This document shows, one piece after another, positions 1-4,937 of a DNA stretch of 7,441 bases. Both the position numbers and the translations under genes were made by a program. Source of the DNA: an uncultured Collinsella sp. GTDB taxonomy: Bacteria > Actinomycetota > Coriobacteriia > Coriobacteriales > Coriobacteriaceae. The DNA lies in assembly GCA_900545165.1 (NCBI GenBank), contig UQYA01000085.1, positions 1 through 7,441 of the forward strand. Direction: 5' to 3'. The notes beneath the pieces were generated by a model. The model was not told the DNA's origin and did not search any database. It was given only the letters and a program-made list of their open reading frames with translations. Position 1 is the stretch's first letter; each line of letters opens with the position of its first letter.

Positions 1-639
1 GGTGTCGCCCAGGTCGAAGATCTCGTGGATCATGCGCTTTTCCTCGTCGAGCAGGTCGTCCTGCTCCGAGACCATGTACTTGATCTCTTCCTCCGAGACG
101 TTCTGGCGATCGTCGGCGCTCTTGATGCGCAGGATGCGAGCCAGACCATCGGAGCAAGCGCCGGTCAGCCACACGAGCGGGCGGGCGATCTTTTGGAACA
201 CGGAGAGCGGTCCCACGACCTGCTTGGATACGCCTTCGGCATTAGCGAGGCCGATGCGCTTGGGCACGAGCTCGCCAATCACGATGGACACAAAGGCGAC
301 GGCGACGGTGATGATGACCGGCGCCAGGCCGCGCGCAATGGCGGAAAGCGGCGCGATACCAAAGCTCATGAGCCACGTGGCAAGCGGGTCGGACAGGCTC
401 GTCGAGGCGACGGCGGACGAGGCAAAGCCCACGAGCGTGATGGCGACCTGGATGGTGGCGAGCAGCTGGTCGGAATCGGCGGCCAGCTTAATGGCGCGCT
501 CGGCGCGTTTGTCGCCTTCCTCGGCCTCGTGCTCCAGCACAGCGCGCTTTGCCGTGGTGAGCGCCATCTCGGACATGGAGAAGTAGCCGTTGATGAGGGT
601 CAAAACGAGGGTGGTGATAAGGGAGATGGTTATGTCCAT
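1..639 (-). CDS. CNNM/DUF21 transmembrane protein (hemolysin C/CorC-type), C-terminus cut by window edge
   Basis: The visible 213 residues are the N-terminal part of a CNNM-type membrane protein, the family annotated as hemolysin C/CorC-like and tied to divalent cation (Mg2+/Co2+) transport or homeostasis. Seen: a first hydrophobic segment (about 3-20) leading into MSEMALTTAKR (22-32), a second at about 62-80, a third at about 95-122, then the family hallmark GELVPKRIGL (122-131). After a further hydrophobic stretch comes the acidic linker VSEEEIKYMVSEQ (about 181-193), which normally precedes the CBS pair. The CBS and CorC_HlyC domains would lie beyond position 1. The start is the ATG at 639: no start codon lies just upstream in frame, and the first membrane helix begins immediately. 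A TGGAGG (655-660) sits 15 nt upstream, a long spacing. Transport is inferred from family; substrate and direction cannot be told from sequence. Confidence 0.9.
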   Translation of the reverse strand, partial: MDITISLITTLVLTLINGYFSMSEMALTTAKRAVLEHEAEEGDKRAERAIKLAADSDQLLATIQVAITLVGFASSAVASTSLSDPLATWLMSFGIAPLSAIARGLAPVIITVAVAFVSIVIGELVPKRIGLANAEGVSKQVVGPLSVFQKIARPLVWLTGACSDGLARILRIKSADDRQNVSEEEIKYMVSEQDDLLDEEKRMIHEIFDLGDT

Positions 640-675
640 CGGGAGTTTCTCGAACCTCCAAGATTCGGGACGTCG

Positions 676-703
676 ATTAAAACGTTGGTGGCGGATACGG
701 CAA
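676..703 (-). promoter_or_regulatory. Candidate sigma70-type promoter for the CNNM gene
   Basis: On the minus strand, TTGCCG (698-703) and TTTAAT (676-681) are separated by 16 nt. They lie in the 107-bp gap between the HlyIII gene's stop and the CNNM gene's start. The match is fair (4/6 and 5/6), and nothing else in the gap looks better. If real, the CNNM gene can be transcribed independently of the upstream trhA-like gene. Confidence 0.35.
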
Positions 704-746
704 TTGCACTGGCGACCGAGCGGGGGCACGGGCGCTGGCGTGGTCG

Positions 747-1430
747 CTAGATTACGAAGAGGATCACCGCCATGAACTGGAAGATGCTGCCGGCGAGCAC
801 CCACAGGTGAAACACGCTGTGCAGATAGCGCACGTTTTTGGCGATATAGAACGGCACGCCCGCGGTGTAGCACACGCCGCCGACGGCGAGCAAGGCAAGT
901 GCCACGGGGTTGAGCAGCGACACGAGCTCGGGCAGCTTAAAGACAACGAGCCAGCCCATCAGCAGGTAGACCAAGCCGCTTACCCAGTGCGGTTGACGCT
1001 CACGCATAAAGCACTCGAGGGCGATGCCGACAATGGCGATGGCCCATACGGCAAAGAACAGCGCAGGGCCGCCGTCGTTTGCGAGCGTGATGAGACAAAA
1101 CGGGGTATAGCTGCCGGCTATGAGCAAGTAGATGCAGCTGTGGTCGATGATGCGAAAGACGCGCTTGGCGCGCGCGGGCTGAATCGCGTGGTAGAGCGTA
1201 GAGGCTAGGTATTCGAGAATAATGCTGACACCATAGACAATCGCCGCGGCCATGTGTGCCGGGCCCCCGCCGCGCAGGGCAGCGAATACGATCAGGAGCA
1301 CCAGGCCCGCGATACCCAGCAGGCAGCCGACACCATGGGTGACGGAGTTCATGATCTCCTCGCCCACCGTGTAGTGTGGAACGGCCGCGGTCTTGGGTCG
1401 CGGCTTAGAACTGTCGCTCGAATCGGACAT
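747..1430 (-). CDS. trhA: HlyIII/TrhA family membrane protein (PAQR superfamily)
   Basis: This 227-residue protein belongs to the hemolysin III/TrhA branch of the PAQR superfamily, seven-helix membrane proteins linked in bacteria to membrane homeostasis. Seen: a polar N-terminus of about 20 residues, then EEIMNSVTHG (24-33), STLYH (77-81), IDH (95-97) and HSVFH (204-208). H81, D96, H204 and H208 match the family's metal-site pattern (SxxxH, D, HxxxH), so the putative zinc site is intact. Hydrophobic helices fill the rest, and the length is typical. I chose the ATG at 1430: GGAGG (1442-1446) lies 11 nt upstream. The alternative TTG at 1448 would add six residues and would sit upstream of that Shine-Dalgarno sequence. 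The gene diverges from the hydrolase at 1617. 'Hemolysin' is a historical name; toxin activity should not be assumed. Confidence 0.93.
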   Translation of the reverse strand: MSDSSDSSKPRPKTAAVPHYTVGEEIMNSVTHGVGCLLGIAGLVLLIVFAALRGGGPAHMAAAIVYGVSIILEYLASTLYHAIQPARAKRVFRIIDHSCIYLLIAGSYTPFCLITLANDGGPALFFAVWAIAIVGIALECFMRERQPHWVSGLVYLLMGWLVVFKLPELVSLLNPVALALLAVGGVCYTAGVPFYIAKNVRYLHSVFHLWVLAGSIFQFMAVILFVI

Positions 1431-1537
1431 GCCGGTTACATCCTCCAACGTAAAGAGTTCTCAACACTATATCAAAGCGTCTGGGTACGTGCGAAATTTG
1501 CACTATACGCGACCCTTTGTTTACCCATTCTTTGCCT

Positions 1538-1551
1538 GTTGACGCATCAAC
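1538..1551. promoter_or_regulatory. Operator-like palindrome, copy 1, overlapping the -35 box
   Basis: GTTGA-CGCA-TCAAC is an inverted repeat with 5-bp arms. It matches the second site at 1583-1596 at 12 of 14 positions, giving the consensus GTTGAYGYATCAAC. It contains the -35 hexamer of the hydrolase promoter, so a bound dimeric regulator would block RNA polymerase. The centre-to-centre distance to copy 2 is 45 bp. The regulator is not in the window; a MarR- or TetR-like dimer is an inference from the palindrome's size only. Confidence 0.6.
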
Positions 1552-1567
1552 GGCGAACGTCCATAAT
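1539..1567 (+). promoter_or_regulatory. Sigma70-type promoter of the alpha/beta hydrolase gene
   Basis: TTGACG (1539-1544) and CATAAT (1562-1567) are spaced by exactly 17 nt. Each matches the consensus hexamer at 5 of 6 positions. Transcription would start around 1573-1576, giving a leader of about 40 nt that contains the second palindrome and the ribosome-binding site. It is the best promoter match I found in the window. Confidence 0.65.
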
Positions 1568-1580
1568 GCGCTTGTTTTAA

Positions 1581-1598
1581 ATGTTGATGTATCAACAT
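1581..1598. promoter_or_regulatory. Operator-like palindrome, copy 2, just downstream of the predicted transcription start
   Basis: ATGTTGAT-GT-ATCAACAT is a perfect inverted repeat with 8-bp arms and a 2-bp centre. Its core GTTGATGTATCAAC repeats the site over the -35 box. It lies about 6 to 25 nt after the predicted transcription start and ends 4 nt before the Shine-Dalgarno sequence. This is a typical place for a repressor roadblock or the second half of a cooperative pair. As RNA it is only a short hairpin without a T-run, so a DNA operator is more likely than a terminator. Confidence 0.6.
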
Positions 1599-1616
1599 CT
1601 TTAAGGAGAACCGCAA

Positions 1617-2582
1617 ATGTCTCAAAACGCACGTTCCCATCGAAAGCTCAAGATAGCCGGCATCGTTGCACTGGTGGCTGTCGTTGCGCTGCTCGGATTT
1701 GCCGGCAACTTTCTGTTTGACTTCGCGCTGAATCCCCGCGCGCCATACACCATGAAGATGATGCAGGATAGCAAGAACGACAAAGAAAGTGAGCAGCCGG
1801 ATGCCGAGGATGCCGAGGCGCGGGCATGGTTTAAAGAGAACCGCGAGAGCAGCGGCCTCACCGCAGATGACGGAACCGAGCTCGCCGCCTGGTATTTTAC
1901 TGCCTCGGAGAACACCCACGATTACGCCGTCTGCCTGCATGGATATACCAACGAGCCCATCGGCATGGCTCGATACGCCAAGCGCTTCCACGACCGTGGC
2001 ATGAACGTGCTCGCGCCTGCCGCCCGCGCCCACGAGCGCTCCGGCGGCGACTATATCGGCATGGGCTGGCCCGAGCGCCTCGATATCGTCGCATGGATCG
2101 AGCAAATCGTTCAGGCTGACCCCCAGGCGCGCATTCTTGTCTTTGGCGAATCGATGGGTGCAGCAACCGCTATGAACGTCGCGGGGGAATCTCTGCCTGC
2201 AAACGTGAAATGCATTATCGAGGACTGTGGTTATACGAGTGTTTGGGACGAGTTTTCCCTGCAGCTCAAGGACGTGTTCGGCCTGCCCAGCTTTCCCTTG
2301 CTCGATGTAGCAAACTTGGTGTGCAACGTGCGCGCGGGCTACGACTTTCATAAGGCGAGCAGTGTGGAGCAACTCAAACACGCGACGGTTCCCATGCTGT
2401 TTATCCACGGCGACCAGGACACCTTTGTACCGTACAGCATGCTCGACCAAAACTACGACGCGTGCGCCAGCAAGGTCAAGCAAAAGCTCACTATCCATGG
2501 CGCCACCCACGCCAAGAGTGCGCAAGTTGACCCCGAGCTCTACTGGAACACGGTCGACGACTTCCTCGACAAGAATTTTTAG
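1617..2582 (+). CDS. Membrane-anchored alpha/beta hydrolase
   Basis: This 321-residue serine hydrolase of the alpha/beta fold resembles the Bem46/YqkD-type 'alpha/beta hydrolase' group. Seen: a basic N-terminus and a single hydrophobic segment (12-35), probably an uncleaved signal anchor that puts the catalytic domain outside the membrane. A charged linker (about 50-75) follows, then the oxyanion-side motif CLHGYT (106-111). The nucleophile elbow is GESMG (177-181, Ser179). The acid is in HGDQDTFVP (264-272, Asp268) and the base is His298 in GATH. The triad is therefore complete. AAGGAG (1603-1608) lies 8 nt before the ATG, fixing the start. The gene stands alone, between a two-operator promoter and a bidirectional terminator, which suggests substrate- or stress-responsive expression. 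Esterase, peptidase or acyl-transfer activity cannot be told apart here; no substrate is inferred. Confidence 0.92.
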   Translation: MSQNARSHRKLKIAGIVALVAVVALLGFAGNFLFDFALNPRAPYTMKMMQDSKNDKESEQPDAEDAEARAWFKENRESSGLTADDGTELAAWYFTASENTHDYAVCLHGYTNEPIGMARYAKRFHDRGMNVLAPAARAHERSGGDYIGMGWPERLDIVAWIEQIVQADPQARILVFGESMGAATAMNVAGESLPANVKCIIEDCGYTSVWDEFSLQLKDVFGLPSFPLLDVANLVCNVRAGYDFHKASSVEQLKHATVPMLFIHGDQDTFVPYSMLDQNYDACASKVKQKLTIHGATHAKSAQVDPELYWNTVDDFLDKNF

Positions 2583-2660
2583 GCAAAAAGCAACGTCTGG
2601 GGTTTTGTTGCCAAAAAACGGTTTGTGGTCGGCGGTATTCGATTTTTCACCGCACTTCTG

Positions 2661-2699
2661 AAAAACCGCCCGTGGGCGCTGTGCTCACGGGCGGTTTTT
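2661..2699. terminator. Strong bidirectional intrinsic terminator
   Basis: A 14-bp perfect inverted repeat (2661-2674 with 2686-2699) is built from AAAAACCGCCCGTG and its complement. The 11-nt loop can close further by G-C pairs and one G-U pair. The outer A5/T5 ends give a U-run after the GC stem on both strands. It lies between the convergent hydrolase (ends 2582) and DUF362 gene (ends 2747), so it probably ends both transcripts. Confidence 0.9.
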
Positions 2700-2746
2700 G
2701 CTCAACTAGCGCTACAAAGGCGCTTGTTTTGTCCAATAGCTAGGCG

Positions 2747-3952
2747 CTACTTGACCTCGATGAGCTCGTACTCGCTCGTGCCAAGGCCGATCTTCTCGGC
2801 ATGCGCGATGCACGCGCGCCAATCGGTATCGGGATGCGTGATGCAGAAGGGGTCGCGCGCCTGCTCGCCCTCCAGATGCTCGTGGTTATGCTCCATCTTG
2901 GCGGCGCTGTCGGTGAGCTCGGTGTTGGGCAGCGGCTCGGATGCCATGACGGCATCGGCGCAGGCCTGATCGATAGCGACCGGGTCGAAGCTCGCGAACA
3001 TGCCGATGTCGTTGACGATAGGCGTATCGTTTTCGGGATGGCAATCGCAGTTGGGGCTGATATCCATGGCAAGCGAGATATGGAAGCTCGGGCGGCCGTC
3101 GACGACGGCCTTGGTGTACTCGGCAATCTTGCAGTTGAGCACGTCGGCCGCGGCCTCATAGCCGGGCTTGATGGCGTCCTGGTTGCACACGCCGATGCAG
3201 CGGCCGCAGCCCACGCAGCGATCGTGGTCGATGGTGGCCACGTGCACCGTGCGAGTAGCGCCGCTGGCAAGCTCGCGCTCGCGGGTGTCGTTGAACGAGA
3301 CGGCGTCGTGCGCGCAGATCTTTTCGCAGGCACGGCAGCCAACGCAGTGCTCGGTCGCGACGTTCGGCTTACCGGCGGCATGCTGCTCCATCTTGCCGGC
3401 ACGGCTGCCGCCTCCCATACCCAGGTTCTTCATGGCGCCGCCAAAGCCGGCCTGCTCATGGCCCTTAAAGTGGGTGAGGCTAATCACGATATCGGCATCC
3501 ATGAGCGCCTGACCGATCTTAGCCTCGTGCACGTACTCTCCGCCCTCGACCGGGACGAGCGCCTCGTCGGTGCCCTTGAGGCCGTCGGCGATGATGATCT
3601 GGCAACCCGTGGCATACGGGGTAAAGCCGTTCTGGTAGGCGGTATCGATGTGCTCGAGCGCGTTTTTGCGGCTACCGACATAGAGCGTGTTGCAGTCGGT
3701 GAGAAAGGGCTTGCCACCCAATTCCTTCACGACGTCCGCGACGGCGTGGGCGTAGTTGGGGCGCAAAAAGCTCAGGTTGCCCAACTCGCCAAAGTGAATC
3801 TTGATGGCGACGAACTTGTTCTCAAAGTCGATCTGCTCAATACCGGCGTGACGGATGAGGCGCTTGAGCTTGTCGAGCTGGCTCTCGCGAGCATGCGTGC
3901 GCAAGTTGGTGAAGTACACCTTAGCGGGTGCTGCGGGTGTAGTTGCGGTCAT
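2747..3952 (-). CDS. DUF362 domain protein with two [4Fe-4S] clusters
   Basis: This 401-residue protein is a DUF362-family, ferredoxin-like iron-sulfur protein whose reaction is not established. Seen: an N-terminal DUF362 region (about 10-200) with KIHFGELGN (51-59), HFKGHEQAGFGGAMKNLGMG (161-180) and a Gly-rich tail. Next come two ferredoxin motifs of form CxxCxxCxxxC at 203-213 and 246-256, predicted to bind two [4Fe-4S] clusters. DUF362 sequence resumes with NCDCHP (301-306), a further possible metal-binding site. There is no signal peptide or membrane helix, so it should be cytoplasmic and is probably an electron-transfer protein in anaerobic metabolism (inferred). The ATG at 3952 has GAGGGG (3961-3966) 8 nt upstream. 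A weak promoter candidate (TTGACT at 4021-4026, TACCAT at 3996-4001, 19-nt spacing) lies upstream. It is monocistronic, with the shared terminator at 2661-2699 downstream. Confidence 0.93.
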   Translation of the reverse strand: MTATTPAAPAKVYFTNLRTHARESQLDKLKRLIRHAGIEQIDFENKFVAIKIHFGELGNLSFLRPNYAHAVADVVKELGGKPFLTDCNTLYVGSRKNALEHIDTAYQNGFTPYATGCQIIIADGLKGTDEALVPVEGGEYVHEAKIGQALMDADIVISLTHFKGHEQAGFGGAMKNLGMGGGSRAGKMEQHAAGKPNVATEHCVGCRACEKICAHDAVSFNDTRERELASGATRTVHVATIDHDRCVGCGRCIGVCNQDAIKPGYEAAADVLNCKIAEYTKAVVDGRPSFHISLAMDISPNCDCHPENDTPIVNDIGMFASFDPVAIDQACADAVMASEPLPNTELTDSAAKMEHNHEHLEGEQARDPFCITHPDTDWRACIAHAEKIGLGTSEYELIEVK

Positions 3953-4036
3953 AGATATATCCCCTCGGTCTATATGGCGTTACAGACATAAGAGGATGGT
4001 ACCAGTTAAAGCAGAGTTAAAGTCAAGTACGGCACC

Positions 4037-4123
4037 CAGTCATTGGGGACAGACTTAAATGACTGAAACCACTCATTGGGGACGGACTTAAAACCACTCA
4101 TTGGGGACGGACTTAAATGAGTG
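4037..4123. repeat. Three-copy cluster of a CATTGGGGAC(A/G)GACTTAAA palindromic repeat
   Basis: The 19-bp core CATTGGGGACRGACTTAAA occurs at 4041, 4074 and 4099. Copies 1 and 3 are flanked by perfect 8-bp inverted arms: CAGTCATT/AATGACTG (4037-4044, 4058-4065) and CACTCATT/AATGAGTG (4095-4102, 4116-4123). The arms differ between the copies yet keep pairing, which indicates compensatory change and a conserved hairpin. Copy 2 lacks its right arm and runs into copy 3. I recall this repeat type as dispersed in Coriobacteriia genomes. Its form resembles REP elements moved by IS200-like (RAYT) transposases, but no such gene is in the window. Confidence 0.8.
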
Positions 4124-4144
4124 CCTCGCCACCTGGCAGCTAGG

Positions 4145-4174
4145 GGCGCGCCGTCACGTTTGTGGCGGCGCGCC
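4145..4174. other. Very GC-rich 13-bp hairpin downstream of the methyltransferase
   Basis: GGCGCGCCGTCAC (4145-4157) pairs with GTGGCGGCGCGCC (4162-4174) around a GTTT loop. Pairing is complete apart from one G-T position. Each arm carries the self-complementary octamer GGCGCGCC. It lies 110 bp past the methyltransferase stop on the minus strand. No T-run follows on either strand, so it is not a canonical intrinsic terminator. It may still pause polymerase or protect the 3' end of the mRNA. Confidence 0.6.
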
Positions 4175-4288
4175 TTGGTTTGGCGGCGCGTTCTAGCGTG
4201 GCCACAATCTGGTTTGATGGCGTGCCCTGGTGTGGCGGCGTTGACGGCGTGCCCTGGCGTGACGGAGCGTCCTGGCGCGGACCGCTAG
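4175..4288. repeat. Degenerate 18-bp tandem array
   Basis: The stretch divides into units approximating CTGGTTTGGCGGCGTGCC. They begin at 4175, 4193 (poor, 16 nt), 4209, 4227 (18 plus a 9-nt half unit), 4254 and 4272. The last unit reaches the methyltransferase stop codon. The segment GGCGTGCCCTGG is exact at 4219-4230 and 4246-4257. The hairpin arm at 4162-4174 resembles the same unit, so the array may have generated the hairpin. The multiple-of-three period yields short repeated peptides in some frames, but none belongs to a supported gene. Confidence 0.6.
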
Positions 4289-4929
4289 CCCTTTTGCGCG
4301 ACCAGATGCGCGCGGAATCCCTTCTGTGCCTCGAGCTTGAGCGGAGTGAGCCCGGATTCCTCGACGAGCGCGCGTAGCTCGGACAGCTTGAGGATGCGCA
4401 CGTCGCCATGGCCCAAGAGGCGTGCCAGCGGTAGCTCGATGTTGTTCATGAGCCAGACCGCGACATCGTTCGAGGTGTAGTCGCGAAGGACCAGTCGCCC
4501 GCCGGGCCGAAGGACGCGTGCCACCTCGGCGAAAAACCTCTCCGGATGCGGGTAGTGGTGGAAGCTGTTGGAGCAGAGCACGGCGTCGAAGCTCCGGGGC
4601 TCGAAGGGCAGTGCCTCCGCGTCTCCGACGACAAAGCTGACGTTATCGAGCTGCTTTGCCCGGGCGACGTCGATCATCCCGGGTGTGAGGTCGAGTCCAG
4701 TCAAGTGCTTGCTGGGGTACCGGGCGTGGAGCAGTTCTAGGACGGCTCCGGTTCCACAGCCCACGTCGAGCGCGTCCTCGAACGGTTCGAGCTCAAGCTC
4801 CTCGAGCATTTGCGGATAGTCGTCCTTGCACATCTCGTAAATGCCGGCATGGCCGGATTCGTAGACCTTTGCCGCCTCGGTGAACTCCTTGATGGAGAGC
4901 TGCTTGAGCTCCTCTGCCGATCTTGCCAT
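4285..4929 (-). CDS. Class I SAM-dependent methyltransferase (Methyltransf_11 type)
   Basis: This 214-residue cytoplasmic enzyme has a Rossmann-type S-adenosylmethionine fold. Seen: motif I DVGCGTG (55-61), the acidic end of strand 2 in TGLDLTPGMI (77-86, Asp80 expected to bind the ribose), GDAEALPF (102-109), SNSFHHYPHPE (120-130) and the post-III motif VLRPGGRLVLRD (139-150). These resemble UbiE/COQ5-like small-molecule methyltransferases, but the substrate is not evident, and isolated similarity to UbiE does not make it a quinone enzyme. The frame stays open far upstream into the permease; I chose the ATG at 4929 because AGGAGG (4934-4939) lies 4 nt before it and homology begins there. The Shine-Dalgarno sequence overlaps the permease stop codon (4938-4940), indicating translational coupling and one operon. 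Confidence 0.9.
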   Translation of the reverse strand: MARSAEELKQLSIKEFTEAAKVYESGHAGIYEMCKDDYPQMLEELELEPFEDALDVGCGTGAVLELLHARYPSKHLTGLDLTPGMIDVARAKQLDNVSFVVGDAEALPFEPRSFDAVLCSNSFHHYPHPERFFAEVARVLRPGGRLVLRDYTSNDVAVWLMNNIELPLARLLGHGDVRILKLSELRALVEESGLTPLKLEAQKGFRAHLVAQKG

Positions 4930-4937
4930 GAGCCCTC

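Noticed and set aside
710..746. Possible hairpin GCGACC/GGTCGC after the HlyIII gene's stop
   Set aside because: The arms are 6 bp with a loop of over 20 nt and no T-run; this is likely chance in GC-rich DNA.
1502..1530. Minus-strand promoter for the HlyIII gene at TATAGT (1502-1507)
   Set aside because: No acceptable -35 hexamer lies 15-19 nt upstream, so I did not list it as a feature.
1521..2525. Minus-strand open frame of 334 codons opposite the hydrolase
   Set aside because: It is antisense to a gene with a complete catalytic triad, ribosome-binding site and promoter, shows no recognisable domain, and is explained by GC-rich codon bias.
2708..2730. Weak terminator-like hairpin AGCGC/GCGCT followed by TGTTTT
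   Set aside because: The stem is only 5 bp, and it lies just after a much stronger bidirectional terminator; it may be a backup but cannot be supported.
2801..3991. Plus-strand open frame of 396 codons opposite the DUF362 gene
   Set aside because: The opposite strand encodes clear iron-sulfur motifs; this frame is low-complexity (A/V/G/D-rich) and begins without a convincing ribosome-binding site.
4162..4377. Small plus-strand open frame with repeated WxDGVP-like hexapeptides
   Set aside because: The hexapeptides arise from the 18-bp DNA repeats, and the second half is antisense to the methyltransferase. There is no credible start or ribosome-binding site.
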